Part shown: positions 9,187 to 19,041 of the stretch, piece by piece | Numbering within the stretch: position 1 is the stretch's first letter | Layout: each line of letters starts with the position of its first letter | DNA from: Candidatus Scalindua sp. | Lineage (GTDB): Bacteria; Planctomycetota; Brocadiia; Brocadiales; Scalinduaceae | Assembly: GCA_030748215.1 (NCBI GenBank) | Contig: JASMMK010000052.1 | Location: 1-41,646, forward strand | DNA length: 41,646 nucleotides | Direction: 5' to 3' | Notes under the pieces: model-generated | The model's database searches: none | What the model was told of the DNA's origin: nothing | What the model saw: only the letters and a program-made list of their open reading frames with translations | Position numbers and translations under genes: made by a program

Positions 9187-11223
9187 ATGGAAACTAAAAT
9201 TAGTAACTCACGGTCAAAAACTCGAAACATCCTTATTGTGGATGATGTAGAAAATAATCTCATACTCCTGGATGGTTTGTTGACAGGGGATGGATACAAT
9301 GTCGTCTCGGCAGTTAACGGTAAGGATGCACTTGAAAAGCTACATGCAGAAAAAGAGTATGACCTTATCATCTCCGATATTCTAATGCCGGTAATGGATG
9401 GATTTATGCTTTGTAAAAATGTGGGACAGGACGAGAAACTGAAAAATATTCCTTTTGTTTTTACCACCGCATCATTTGTAGGGGACAAAGATGAAGCACT
9501 TGCCTTAAAGTTGGGAGCAAAGAAGTTTATTCGTAAGCCATTTGAACCGGATGAGTTCCTGGGGATAGTACAAGAATTATTGCAGGATGGGGATGGTGGT
9601 AAGGCACAGGCACAAAAGATATCTCTGGATAATGATGAAGTACATAAGCTATACAATGAGCGTTTGGTAGAAAAGTTGGAGAAAAAGGTCCTGGATCTTG
9701 AGAATGAAATTGCCGAGCGCAAGAAGGCGGAGGAGATGCTGAGGGATAGCGAGGAGAAATACCGTGCCATGTTTGAAACCTCCAGGGTTGGTATGACCAC
9801 GTGCAAAATGGATGGCACCCTGATCGAGTTTAATCAGGCTTTTCTCGATATTATTGGATATACAAAGGAAGAGGCATTGCAGCTTACGTATTGGAATGTT
9901 ACACCAAAAGAGTTTGCAGAACAAGAGGCCAGGCAACTTAGTTCGTTGAAAGAGATCGGTAGATACGGTCCCTATGAGAAGGAATATATACGGAAAGACG
10001 GTAAAAGGTTGCCAGTCCTGCTTAATGGAGCAATAATTAAAGGAGCAGATGGTAACGATTACATATGGTCAGTAGTTCAGGATATTTCTGAGTACAAAAA
10101 AATGGAGAAGACTCTCATACAATCAGAAAAACTAAAGTCAATTGGGACATTATCAGCTGGAGTTTCTCACGAGTTCAATAACATACTCGCTATCATCTCT
10201 GGTAATGTGCAGTTGATGAAGGAGGCCTATAAAGACCACGGGGGGTTAACGAAAGCACTTGGCACTATTAATAAGGCGGTAGATGATGGCGCACAAATTT
10301 CCCGTAAAATTCTCAAATTTACCAAAACTGAGAGTGATACTGAAGGGTTTGAGTCATTTGATATCAGGAACTTGATAACGCAGTCTCTTGATTTTACATC
10401 TCCAAGGTGGAAGAATGAGGCGCAGGCAAATGGTGTAGATTATAAGATAATGGTGGATGGTATGAAGAGCGTTTCGCCCATAATGTGTAATCCCGCAGAA
10501 TTGAGAGAGGTATTTATAAATATAATAAACAATTCGCTAGATGCAATGCCTGACGGCGGCAATCTCTTGTTCAGCACATGGAGTAATGACAATACTGTTA
10601 TTGTGAGTATTTCTGACACAGGAGATGGCATGTCTGAAGAGACGAAAAAAAGTATATTTGATCCTTTTTTTACTACGAAGACGGCTGTAGGAACCGGATT
10701 GGGTATGAGTCTGTCTTACGGCATAATAACCAGGCATGGTGGCAATATAACAGTGGAAAGTGAAGTGGGAAAGGGTACAAAGTTTACTATGCAATTTCCA
10801 ACAACCAGCGAGAGTGCCAGTCTGATTACGAATCATGAACCGCAATCGGAACGTGTATTAAACGAAAGGAGTCTACGCATCCTGGTGCTAGATGATGAAG
10901 AGGCTATATGCGCGGTACTGGATCAATTTATTACCACATCTGGTAATAAGGTTAAGACTGTTAATAGTGGTTCTGATGCTTTAGATATAGTAAGGAGTGA
11001 AAGTTTTGATCTTGTATTGTGTGATCTTGCTATGCCTGATATATCTGGATATGACATTATAGAGGTGTTGAATAAATTAGAGAAGAGGCCAAAAATTGGA
11101 ATAATCACGGGCTGGGGAGAAGAGCTGAATCTGAAAAAAGAGGGCATGGATGTTGACTTTATTGCAAGGAAACCCTTTATTTTTTCTGAGTTAACAAAAC
11201 AGATAAATGACCTGGAATATTAG
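9187..11223 (+). CDS. Hybrid sensor histidine kinase (REC-PAS-HisKA-HATPase-REC)
   Basis: A 678-residue cytoplasmic protein with no membrane segment. Order from the preferred start: receiver 1 (about 12-132, phospho-Asp64 in SDILMP, Lys117), a coiled coil, a PAS domain (about 192-305), HisKA with His328 in AGVSHEFNN, HATPase_c (N-box INNSLDAM, then DTGDGM and GTGLGM), and receiver 2 (about 565-678, Asp613 in CDLAMP). The key catalytic residues are all present. It likely relays phosphate between receivers and an unknown partner; no response regulator with an output domain is adjacent. ATG 9187 has GGGAG eight bases upstream; ATG 9181 and TTG 9148 are alternatives. Confidence 0.9.
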   Translation: METKISNSRSKTRNILIVDDVENNLILLDGLLTGDGYNVVSAVNGKDALEKLHAEKEYDLIISDILMPVMDGFMLCKNVGQDEKLKNIPFVFTTASFVGDKDEALALKLGAKKFIRKPFEPDEFLGIVQELLQDGDGGKAQAQKISLDNDEVHKLYNERLVEKLEKKVLDLENEIAERKKAEEMLRDSEEKYRAMFETSRVGMTTCKMDGTLIEFNQAFLDIIGYTKEEALQLTYWNVTPKEFAEQEARQLSSLKEIGRYGPYEKEYIRKDGKRLPVLLNGAIIKGADGNDYIWSVVQDISEYKKMEKTLIQSEKLKSIGTLSAGVSHEFNNILAIISGNVQLMKEAYKDHGGLTKALGTINKAVDDGAQISRKILKFTKTESDTEGFESFDIRNLITQSLDFTSPRWKNEAQANGVDYKIMVDGMKSVSPIMCNPAELREVFINIINNSLDAMPDGGNLLFSTWSNDNTVIVSISDTGDGMSEETKKSIFDPFFTTKTAVGTGLGMSLSYGIITRHGGNITVESEVGKGTKFTMQFPTTSESASLITNHEPQSERVLNERSLRILVLDDEEAICAVLDQFITTSGNKVKTVNSGSDALDIVRSESFDLVLCDLAMPDISGYDIIEVLNKLEKRPKIGIITGWGEELNLKKEGMDVDFIARKPFIFSELTKQINDLEY

Positions 11224-11276
11224 TTCATATTGTACCATATCTCCTCTTCGATTTGTTCGATTCAGGTAATGCTAGA

Positions 11277-12563
11277 TTATTTTCTGGAATCTTCTTTTTT
11301 GTGCTGGATACCGAAGAGGTGTTTTATCGTCTCTACATATTGGAAACCGCCGCCGTTCTTTGCTTTCTCTTTTCCTACCTTGGCGGGTTTGTGGAGGATT
11401 TTGTTGAGTGTTCGCTGCATTGAATGGACTATGTGCTCCCACTCATCATTCGCTATATCTCCCAGTTTTGGTCTCAATCTCTCAAGCTCCTGTTCTCCTA
11501 TTTCGTGGAAGTGGTTTCTTAGCTGAGAAATAGCCGGGCCGATCTTCAACTCCTCTACCCATGCCATATATTGCGCCACTTCCTTGTCGATGATCGTAAC
11601 GCATTTGTCGATGTCCTTCTTTCTCTCCTCTGCATTACTGTTTGCAACTTTGTTCAGATCGTTTATGTCGTAAAGGTAGACGTTGTCTATCTTTGATATT
11701 TCAGGGTCGATGTCCCTCGGGAAAGCGATGTCTATGAGCAACATAGGGTTGCCCCTGCGTGCCTTTATAGCATTCTTTATATGCTCCACGTTCACTACAT
11801 GGCGAGGGGATGCGGTAGAACTGATGATTATGTCTGCCTGTGGGAGATATTCATCAAGCTTTTCGTAGTTTATGGCCTTACCCTCATACTCTTCAGCAAG
11901 TGACTTTGCCTTGTCGAAATTTCTGTTTGCTACTATTGCCGTTTTTGCACCGCGTTCCACCAGGTGTTTTAATACAAGCTCACACATCTCTCCTGCACCG
12001 ATTATGAACATCGTCTTTTCAGAGAAGTCTTTGAATATCTTGATGGCAAGGTCAACGGCAACCGTACTCACAGATATATTTCCTTTGCCGATAGCAGTCT
12101 TAGTGTGTACATCCTTGGCGACGGTCAGGGAACGCTGGAAGAGCTGGTTAAGTATACTGCCGGTTGTCTCTGCTGTAGTAGCGGTTTGATACGCCTCTTT
12201 CACCTGGGAGATGATCTGCGTCTCTCCGAGGACACCTGAGTTGAGGCTGGATGCAACAAAGAACAGGTGTCTGACTGCATTTATTCCCTGGTGGTGATAC
12301 ATATGATCGGCAAATTCCTCCTTTGGCAGACCGTGGAAGGCAGAGAAGAAGTCCAGCAGGGTATCTTTACTCAGGCTGTCATCGAGTGACGTTGCATATA
12401 TCTCTACGCGATTACATGTAGAGAGTATGACCGTCTCTGAAGACGGGAAAGACTGTGCAAATGAAGAGAGTGCGATTGGCACAGATGAAGGGCTGAAGGC
12501 AAGCTTCTCCCTTACTTCTACAGGTGCAGAGTCATGATTCAGACCGAGTGTATGTAAATTCAT
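11277..12563 (-). CDS. hemA: Glutamyl-tRNA reductase
   Basis: A 428-residue protein of normal family length. It reduces glutamyl-tRNA(Glu) to glutamate-1-semialdehyde with NADPH, the first committed step of C5 tetrapyrrole synthesis. The N-terminal domain has LGLNHDSAPVEVREKLAF and the catalytic-Cys motif ILSTCNRVEIYA (Cys about residue 50). Next comes GVLGETQIISQVKEAY, then the NADPH-binding domain with MFIIGAGEMCELVLKHL and VANRNFDKAKSLAEEY, and finally the C-terminal dimerisation helices. It lies 16 bases downstream of the CcsA/HemX-like gene, almost certainly in one operon. Confidence 0.97.
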   Translation of the reverse strand: MNLHTLGLNHDSAPVEVREKLAFSPSSVPIALSSFAQSFPSSETVILSTCNRVEIYATSLDDSLSKDTLLDFFSAFHGLPKEEFADHMYHHQGINAVRHLFFVASSLNSGVLGETQIISQVKEAYQTATTAETTGSILNQLFQRSLTVAKDVHTKTAIGKGNISVSTVAVDLAIKIFKDFSEKTMFIIGAGEMCELVLKHLVERGAKTAIVANRNFDKAKSLAEEYEGKAINYEKLDEYLPQADIIISSTASPRHVVNVEHIKNAIKARRGNPMLLIDIAFPRDIDPEISKIDNVYLYDINDLNKVANSNAEERKKDIDKCVTIIDKEVAQYMAWVEELKIGPAISQLRNHFHEIGEQELERLRPKLGDIANDEWEHIVHSMQRTLNKILHKPAKVGKEKAKNGGGFQYVETIKHLFGIQHKKEDSRK

Positions 12564-12579
12564 AATTAATTAATATGTT

Positions 12580-13476
12580 CTAAGATTCTACTTTTATCAT
12601 TCCGGGCGCTTCCGGTGCTATTATCTCTTGTTCAAGTATTACTGAACCCGTATCATATCCATGTTTATGTCCCATCAGAAATGGGCCGATAAAGGTAAAT
12701 ATTACAATAACAAAACCTACTATTGTAACTATAGCTACTCTTGTTCCATGGAAAGAGGCTCCGAGTCTAAGGTGTAGTATTGCGGCATAAATAAGCCATG
12801 TCAGAGATCCCAAAAGTACTTTCGGATCCAGGTACCAGAGTAGACCCAATATGTTGGTTGTCTTTGCCCATACCGTACCTGAAACGAGACCAATCGTCAG
12901 AAGAGGAAAGCCCAATGTGATGGTTTTCCACATTAACGCATCCAGGGTTTCAAGAGAAGGTAAGCTGTCAAAGAGAGGGCCAAAGGATTTTTTCTTCAAT
13001 TGCCTCTCCATCGTCAGGTACATTATGCTGAATATGAAAGAGACTGTAAAAGAGGCATAGCCCAGAAAGATCGGTATTATGTGGGCAAACAGCCAGAAAG
13101 TTTTTAAATTAGCCGTCAGTGCCAGGTCGTTTTTTACCAGTGTAACAGCTGCAATTGAAAACCCCGTAACTATAGGCATAACAAAGGGCGTCAGTGACTG
13201 CAGCCTGTACAGAAATTTGAGTATCACAGAGAGCAACACAATCAGAGAGAGATAGAATGTGGATGACTCAAAAAGTGTTGATATCGGCAAAGTACCGGAT
13301 TGTGCACTTACAATAATTAAAAAAGCGCAGTGAATCGATAAACCGGCAATAATAAAGTAATCGGCCAGCCTTTTACTGAATCTGTTTGGATTGAATATAG
13401 ATCCCACTTCCCAGATTGAATCCAGGAGATAGAGAACGATTGCTGCTATAAAAACAAATTGTATTGGACTGAACAT
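12580..13476 (-). CDS. CcsA/HemX-like cytochrome c assembly membrane protein
   Basis: A 298-residue polytopic protein (about eight hydrophobic helices) of the CcmC/CcmF/CcsA superfamily. Visible signatures are the His-containing helix FAHIIPIFLGYASFTVSFIFSIMYL and the WYLDPK...LTWLIYAAILHLR segment. The latter is a reduced form of the tryptophan-rich WWD motif, so heme handling may be like HemX rather than full CcsA. The upstream position next to hemA is the classic hemX-hemA order, which suggests a role in heme supply or hemA control. ATG 13476 is preferred over GTG 13485; neither has a strong ribosome site. A stem-loop at 13500-13522 lies just upstream. Confidence 0.8.
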   Translation of the reverse strand: MFSPIQFVFIAAIVLYLLDSIWEVGSIFNPNRFSKRLADYFIIAGLSIHCAFLIIVSAQSGTLPISTLFESSTFYLSLIVLLSVILKFLYRLQSLTPFVMPIVTGFSIAAVTLVKNDLALTANLKTFWLFAHIIPIFLGYASFTVSFIFSIMYLTMERQLKKKSFGPLFDSLPSLETLDALMWKTITLGFPLLTIGLVSGTVWAKTTNILGLLWYLDPKVLLGSLTWLIYAAILHLRLGASFHGTRVAIVTIVGFVIVIFTFIGPFLMGHKHGYDTGSVILEQEIIAPEAPGMIKVES

Positions 13477-13499
13477 AGTTGTCACAAAAATTGTTTATT

Positions 13500-13522
13500 A
13501 TAGTGAGTTTAAATCTCACTAT
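13500..13522 (-). promoter_or_regulatory. Perfect stem-loop in the 5' region of the hemX-like/hemA operon
   Basis: The arms ATAGTGAG and CTCACTAT pair perfectly (8 bp) around a 7-base loop, about 24 bases upstream of the hemX-like ATG. It could be a leader hairpin or an operator. It is too AT-rich and too short to assign to a known riboswitch. Confidence 0.35.
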
Positions 13523-13707
13523 GTCTATATCAGGTAAACATTTGCATAAAATCCATACGGTTGTGCAAATTAGAGAAACATATTATTTTATACATAAAAT
13601 ACAATTAATCAAACAAAAAAAGCTCTGTGAAGGTAGTACGAAAATACCTGTAAATCAGATCATGTGCAACAGGATCTATCTTAGAAGGGACACGGGTAGA
13701 TGCATGC

Positions 13708-15651
13708 CTACAAACGTTTCTTGTTGATAAAACTTAATAAAAGCATGCATAACCCTGAGAAGATAAACAGAGAAGCTAAATTGCTGAATGGGCCCATCCA
13801 CAGATAGCCTATCTCAAGTGTGGTAGCAAACGTTCCGCTGTATGATGCCGCCAGTGCCAACCCGACGCCTACAAGTGCGCTTCCGGCTATCAAACCCGAA
13901 CTGAACAGAATCCCGCTTTCATGTCTACTCTTCAGGAGGCTTTCATCCTTAGTCTTTTCCGTTAAATATCTCAGTAGTCCACCTGCCATTATGGGCGTAG
14001 TGAGATATAGTGGTAAATAAACGCCTACCGCAAATGGGAGAGAACGAATACCAATAAGCTCTACAATAGCTGCGAGGAAAACCCCGATAATCACAAATCT
14101 CCATGGAAGGTCTCCGGTGATTACACCCTTAACTACCAGCGACATCAGTGTTGCCTGAGGTGCCGGTAACTCTTCTGATCCAATCCCCGCACCTTTGTGG
14201 AGTCTTAAAATTACCCAGCCTACAAAGATGGCAGAAGTGAGTACTCCGATAAACTCGCCTATCTGCTGCTTCCATGGTGTAGCTCCCACCAGGAAACCTG
14301 TTTTCAAATCCTGTGATGTATCCCCTGCAATCGCAATCGATATGCAGACAACGGCGCCAACACTCAATGCTATTACCATGTGCGCATCTGAGGTCCATCC
14401 CAGAAGTGAAAAGATCAAACTTGTTAATAATAGCGTGGTAATCGTCATACCTGAAACCGGGTTAGAGGATGACCCGATGAGGCCGACAATCCTTGAAGAG
14501 ACGGTAACAAAGAAAAATGAAAAAATGACCATAAGGAATGCCACTAATAGATTAGGAATAATTCGTATTTCTGTTGCAGTCCAGAAAGAGAGCACCAGCC
14601 ACAGGCATATTCCTAATACGACAGCACCGCCAATAACAACTAGCATTGGGAGGTCTCTGTCTGTTCTCTCCTCTTTCTCTCTCTCCTTTTTTGATATCTT
14701 ACTTAAGCCTGTTTTGAATGTCTCCAATATTGTTGGTATTGCACGGACTAAAGTTATCATGCCACCGAAAGCTACCGCACCGGCTCCGATATACCTTATA
14801 TAATAGTGCCATATTTCTTTGATACTCATCTGAGAGATCAGAACTTTGGCCGGATAGATCGGCTCGGTAGAGTTTTTGCCAACAGCCATAATCAACGGTA
14901 TTATTACCAGCCATGCCAGGGCGCCTCCACTTAACATAATGGCAGAAATCCTGGATCCGATAATGTATCCGACGCCGAGTAGGGCGGGTGTAATTTCGCC
15001 TATTATTTTACCTCCTCTATAGAATGGAATGTCCCATGAAGGCCTGAAATTCCAGAGTTTGAGACCGTTCATCAGGAATTCGTAAAGAGCACCTATACCC
15101 AACCCCATGAACACTGTCTTTGCTTCAGTGCCTCCTTTGTCACCGGCTACTAAAACCTCTGCACAGGCAGTACCCTCGGGGTAGGGAAGACGTCCGTGCT
15201 GCCTTGATATAAGAAGGCTTCTCAGTGGTATCATGAAGAGTACGCCCAATAATCCGCCAAGGAGTGAGAATACAAATATTTTAGTCAGTTCAGGTTTCAT
15301 GCCCCAGATGATGAGTGCAGGAAAGGTGAAAATGACTCCGGCTGCCAGTGATTCACCTGCGGACCCGACAGTCTGGACCATGTTGTTTTCAAGGATGCTG
15401 CCTTTTCCTATGATACGGAATATGGCAACCGCCATAACGGCGACCGGAATGGATGCGCTTACGGTTAAGCCCACCTTAAGTCCTATGTATGCATTGGCAG
15501 CGGCAAAGATGATTCCCAGTACCATTCCTGTAAGAATTGCCTTAAAGGTAAATTCAGGGAGGAATTCCAGTTTACCTATGTATGGCTTATACTGATCTCC
15601 CGGGATCTCCTGGTATGCATCTGATGATAGTTTTCGTGTTTCCTTTTCCAT
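13708..15651 (-). CDS. OPT-family oligopeptide transporter
   Basis: A 647-residue inner-membrane protein with about 14-16 hydrophobic segments. It opens with EFTFKAILTGMVLGIIFAAANAYIGLKVGLTVSASIPVAV and contains LPYPEGTACAEVLVAGD, GSSSNPVSGMTITTLLLTSL and AGDTSQDLKTGFLVGATPW. These are hallmarks of bacterial OPT transporters, proton-coupled importers of oligopeptides or metal chelates; the substrate is not predictable. ATG 15651 has AGG about nine bases upstream; upstream in-frame starts would run into the dispersed repeat at 15663-15778. It is monocistronic, with its promoter probably in or beyond the repeat. Confidence 0.92.
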   Translation of the reverse strand: MEKETRKLSSDAYQEIPGDQYKPYIGKLEFLPEFTFKAILTGMVLGIIFAAANAYIGLKVGLTVSASIPVAVMAVAIFRIIGKGSILENNMVQTVGSAGESLAAGVIFTFPALIIWGMKPELTKIFVFSLLGGLLGVLFMIPLRSLLISRQHGRLPYPEGTACAEVLVAGDKGGTEAKTVFMGLGIGALYEFLMNGLKLWNFRPSWDIPFYRGGKIIGEITPALLGVGYIIGSRISAIMLSGGALAWLVIIPLIMAVGKNSTEPIYPAKVLISQMSIKEIWHYYIRYIGAGAVAFGGMITLVRAIPTILETFKTGLSKISKKEREKEERTDRDLPMLVVIGGAVVLGICLWLVLSFWTATEIRIIPNLLVAFLMVIFSFFFVTVSSRIVGLIGSSSNPVSGMTITTLLLTSLIFSLLGWTSDAHMVIALSVGAVVCISIAIAGDTSQDLKTGFLVGATPWKQQIGEFIGVLTSAIFVGWVILRLHKGAGIGSEELPAPQATLMSLVVKGVITGDLPWRFVIIGVFLAAIVELIGIRSLPFAVGVYLPLYLTTPIMAGGLLRYLTEKTKDESLLKSRHESGILFSSGLIAGSALVGVGLALAASYSGTFATTLEIGYLWMGPFSNLASLFIFSGLCMLLLSFINKKRL

Positions 15652-15662
15652 TTTAGACATCC

Positions 15663-15778
15663 TGCCACTAAGGCACGAAGGCACCAAGACAAAAGCAAGG
15701 GGACATAATAAAGCATTAATCTATTTGCATTGCAACATTCTCTTTTGTTTTCCTTAGTGTCTTCGTGTCTTAGTGGCA
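15663..15778. repeat. Long inverted repeat (MITE/REP-like)
   Basis: The left arm (15663-15695) begins TGCCACTAAGGCACGAAGGC. The right arm (15742-15778) is its near-exact reverse complement, with CTTCGTGTCTTAGTGGCA at its end. The arms match at about 25 of 28 outer positions plus an inner AAAAG/CTTTT, separated by about 46 bases. The unit could fold into a long hairpin and sits between the divergent OPT transporter and hisS genes. No ORF lies inside. Confidence 0.75.
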
Positions 15779-15880
15779 ATTGTGTATGTTTTTTTAATCT
15801 CTTGAATATTAAGCTTGAATTGATATAATTGCAAAAAATATAACTCCTTTGGTCTTTTAATCTTATGTGATTTATCAAAT

Positions 15881-17179
15881 ATGGGAAAAAGTGACGAAAA
15901 ATATGTGCAGGCCCCGTTGGGCATGAAAGATATCTTCCCAGAGGAGAGGTTGTTGTGGATAGAGATGGAAAATGCCGCAAGGGAAGAGTTTGAAATAGCC
16001 GGTTATCATGAGATAAGGACGCCTGTTTTTGAAGATACGCGCCTCTTTGTAAGGAGCATTGGAGAAGCGACTGACATTGTAGAGAAAGAGATGTATACTT
16101 TTGGTGATTCTGCCGGGACATCCATTACACTTCGCCCTGAAAACACAGCATCAGTAATGAGGGCGTATTTACAATATGAGTTGTATAAAACGAAGAAGTT
16201 TCAGAAATTTTACTATATCGGTTCAATGTTCAGGAAAGAGCGTCCTCAGGCGGGGCGGTTGAGACAGTTTCACCAGATGGGAATAGAGGCAATAGGGTCT
16301 AATGATCCATTGCTGGATGTAGAGACTATAAAGGTTGCCACGAGGGTTTACGACCGGCTTGGTCTGGGCGGTTACGTAGTTAAGATAAATACAATCGGAT
16401 GTGAAAAATGCAGACCAGGTTACAGAGAAGTATTGAAAAATGAACTTTCAAAACATAAAGATGAATTGTGCGAACTATGCCAGGCGAGGATTGATAGAAA
16501 TGTATTTAGAGTCCTTGATTGCAAAAATAAAAAGTGTAAAGAGATACGCAAGAATGTACCAAATACTGAAGACCATACCTGTAATGACTGCCTCGAACAC
16601 TTTAAGATCGTTAAAGGTGCGTTCAAGGATATCAACCTTGAATACACTCTAGATCCGCATCTTGTCAGGGGTTTGGACTATTACACTAAGACAGTTTATG
16701 AGATAACTCATTCGGCAATGGGTGCCAGGGATACCATATGTGCGGGAGGGCGTTATGACAACCTTATATCAGATATTGGTGGCCCTCCAACAGGTGCGGT
16801 TGGTTTTGCTGCCGGGATGGAAGCGTCAATGATTGCCCTGTTGAAGACAAGGAAGGAGAATCAGGAATCAAAACCTGATACCTCTCCATTGGCTCCGGAT
16901 GTATACATAGTGTCAATCGGAGATGAGTCCAGGAACTACTGTTTCAAACTGCTCAATCAGTTGCGGCAGGGGGGGATAAAGGTTGATATGGACTACGAAT
17001 GCAGGACAGCCAAGGCGCAGATGAAGGTTGCCAACAAACTTGATTCAAGATTTACAATAATAATGGGTACTGATGAAATAGAAAAAGGGGTAATTAAACT
17101 AAAAAATATGCATACGGGAGATGAAGATTTCTCGGAAGATACTGATAAGATTATAGAGATAGTGAAAGGAAATAATTAA
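15881..17179 (+). CDS. hisS: Histidyl-tRNA synthetase
   Basis: A 432-residue class II synthetase that charges tRNA(His). Motif 2 is YYIGSMFRKERPQAGRLRQFHQ (about 111-132). The histidine-specific motif LVRGLDYYTKTVYEI and AGGRYDNL follow, then a C-terminal anticodon-binding domain starting near VYIVSIGDE. The insertion domain holds eight Cys (residues 174, 177, 197, 200, 214, 219, 234, 237), mostly in CxxC pairs, so it may bind zinc. The stop codon is immediately followed by the aspS start codon, so hisS and aspS form one translational unit. Confidence 0.97.
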   Translation: MGKSDEKYVQAPLGMKDIFPEERLLWIEMENAAREEFEIAGYHEIRTPVFEDTRLFVRSIGEATDIVEKEMYTFGDSAGTSITLRPENTASVMRAYLQYELYKTKKFQKFYYIGSMFRKERPQAGRLRQFHQMGIEAIGSNDPLLDVETIKVATRVYDRLGLGGYVVKINTIGCEKCRPGYREVLKNELSKHKDELCELCQARIDRNVFRVLDCKNKKCKEIRKNVPNTEDHTCNDCLEHFKIVKGAFKDINLEYTLDPHLVRGLDYYTKTVYEITHSAMGARDTICAGGRYDNLISDIGGPPTGAVGFAAGMEASMIALLKTRKENQESKPDTSPLAPDVYIVSIGDESRNYCFKLLNQLRQGGIKVDMDYECRTAKAQMKVANKLDSRFTIIMGTDEIEKGVIKLKNMHTGDEDFSEDTDKIIEIVKGNN

Positions 17180-18952
17180 ATGTCTGATTTACAGAGAACA
17201 CATACGTGCGGGCAGCTCCGCAAGGCGGATGCCGGGAGTGAAGTAACACTTTCGGGTTGGGTAGACACCAGGAGAGATCATGGTGGTGTTATTTTTATAG
17301 ATTTAAGAGATAGATACGGTAAGACTCAGATCGTATTTAATCCGGTACATAACGCTGGAACCCACGAAGCCGCGTCAGTGCTCAGGTCGGAATTCGTTAT
17401 ATCCGTGAAAGGTAAGGTTGAAGAGAGACCGGACGGCATGGCCAACCCTGACCTGGATACGGGTGATATTGATGTGATGGTTGACAATCTTGAAATATTA
17501 AATTCAAGTGAGACGCCGCCATTTGAGATTACCGGCGAAACCGAAGTCTCAACGGAGTTAAGGCTCAAGTACAGATATCTAGATCTCAGAAGGCCGCTTA
17601 TGCAGAAGTATTTAACCTCCAGGCATAAAATATGCCAGGTTGCCAGGCGATATTTTGATAGTAATGATTTTATTGAAGTAGAGACGCCGTTCTTGACCAA
17701 GAGCACACCGGAAGGTGCCAGGGACTACCTTGTGCCCAGTAGAATAAACAGGGGACAGTTCTATGCATTACCGCAATCTCCTCAGCTGTTTAAGCAGATC
17801 CTGATGGTTTCCGGTTTTGACAGGTACTTTCAGATAGTCAAATGTTTCAGGGACGAAGATCTGCGCGCACAACGACAGCCGGAATTTACACAGGTAGACC
17901 TGGAGATGTCGTTTGTACGTGAAGATGACGTTATCAATATAATAGAGGGTTTGACAGTGGAGATTTTTAAGGAAGTGCTTGGCAAAGAGATATCCGCTCC
18001 GTTCCCACGGCTTTCGTACAAAGATGCCATGAGTCTATACGGATGCGATGCCCCTGATCTGAGATTTGAAATGATGATAAAGGAGATCACAGACCTGGCG
18101 GAGGAATCCGATTTTAAGGTGTTTAAAAGTGTAGCGGAAGCAGGAAACCAGATAAGGGGTATCAATGCTGTCGGGTGTGGAACTCTGTCCAGGAAGGATA
18201 TAGACGGGCTTACAACATTTGTTAATCAGTTCGGGGCTAAGGGGCTTGCGTGGTTTAAGGTTGATGAAAACGGACTCACTTCTCAGATTGCAAAGTTCTT
18301 TAATGACGATCTGCAGAAGGAGATAATCAAACGTTTCAATGCTGTTCCCGGTGACCTGCTCCTGTTTGTTGCTGATAAGGAGAGTGTGGCGTCGCAGGCG
18401 CTTTCTCAACTCAGGCTCAATATTGCTAAAAGTAATGGTATGATCAATGAGGGAGAGTTTAATCTCTCATGGGTTGTTGACTTCCCTCTATTTGAATATA
18501 ACGAGGAGATGGATAGAAACGATTCACTCCATCATCCATTTACCTCACCTCATCCTGACGATCTTGATCATCTTGAAGAGCGTCCGCTCGAAGTCAGGGC
18601 AAGGGCATATGATCTTGTGTTGAATGGTGTTGAGCTGGGAGGAGGCAGTATAAGAATACACCAGCAGGACGTACAGAAGAAGATCTTTAATCTGCTCAAA
18701 ATTGATGAAGCTACGGCACAGGAAAGATTTGGATTCCTGCTCGAAGCTCTCAAATATGGCGCTCCTCCGCATGGTGGAATTGCACTGGGACTTGACCGGA
18801 TGGTTACGTTGCTTCTGGGGCTTGATGATATCAGAGAGGTAATTGCATTCCCGAAAACCCAGAAGGCTACATGCCTCATGGTGGATGCTCCTTCAGATGT
18901 AGACGAAAAACAGCTCAAAGATCTCGGGCTATCGGCTCTGAAACCGGAGTAA
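17180..18952 (+). CDS. aspS: Aspartyl-tRNA synthetase (bacterial type with GAD domain)
   Basis: A 590-residue class II synthetase of normal bacterial length. The N-terminal OB-fold anticodon domain has GWVDTRRDHGGVIFIDLRDRYG. The catalytic core has YLDLRRP, YALPQSPQLFKQ, FRDEDLRAQRQPEFTQVD (motif 2 region) and GGGSIRIH. The bacterial GAD insertion spans roughly residues 290-410, and motif 3 GIALGLDRMV is near the end. It charges tRNA(Asp); whether it discriminates against Asn was not judged. The start codon directly follows the hisS stop, so translational coupling is likely. Confidence 0.97.
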   Translation: MSDLQRTHTCGQLRKADAGSEVTLSGWVDTRRDHGGVIFIDLRDRYGKTQIVFNPVHNAGTHEAASVLRSEFVISVKGKVEERPDGMANPDLDTGDIDVMVDNLEILNSSETPPFEITGETEVSTELRLKYRYLDLRRPLMQKYLTSRHKICQVARRYFDSNDFIEVETPFLTKSTPEGARDYLVPSRINRGQFYALPQSPQLFKQILMVSGFDRYFQIVKCFRDEDLRAQRQPEFTQVDLEMSFVREDDVINIIEGLTVEIFKEVLGKEISAPFPRLSYKDAMSLYGCDAPDLRFEMMIKEITDLAEESDFKVFKSVAEAGNQIRGINAVGCGTLSRKDIDGLTTFVNQFGAKGLAWFKVDENGLTSQIAKFFNDDLQKEIIKRFNAVPGDLLLFVADKESVASQALSQLRLNIAKSNGMINEGEFNLSWVVDFPLFEYNEEMDRNDSLHHPFTSPHPDDLDHLEERPLEVRARAYDLVLNGVELGGGSIRIHQQDVQKKIFNLLKIDEATAQERFGFLLEALKYGAPPHGGIALGLDRMVTLLLGLDDIREVIAFPKTQKATCLMVDAPSDVDEKQLKDLGLSALKPE

Positions 18953-18973
18953 AGCTGTCCATAAAATTAAAAT

Positions 18974-19041
18974 ATGACAGGAATGTCATTATAGTCCGTT
19001 TCACGGACTGTCATTGGTCATTTGGCCCGCTTTGGCGGGCC
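18974..19041. repeat. Cluster of three hairpins, left flank of the S23-like gene
   Basis: Three short perfect inverted repeats lie in tandem: ATGACAGGAATGTCAT (18974-18989), AGTCCG-TTTCA-CGGACT (18993-19009) and GGCCCGC-TTTG-GCGGGCC (19024-19041). They are separated by GTCATT units. The segment 19009-19025 is, apart from one base, the reverse complement of 19586-19603 downstream of the gene. The GC-rich hairpins could also end aspS transcription, but no T-run follows. Confidence 0.7.

Noticed and set aside
14195..14803. 202-codon plus-strand frame inside the OPT transporter gene
   Set aside because: Antisense to a clear polytopic transporter; composition is that of reversed hydrophobic codons.
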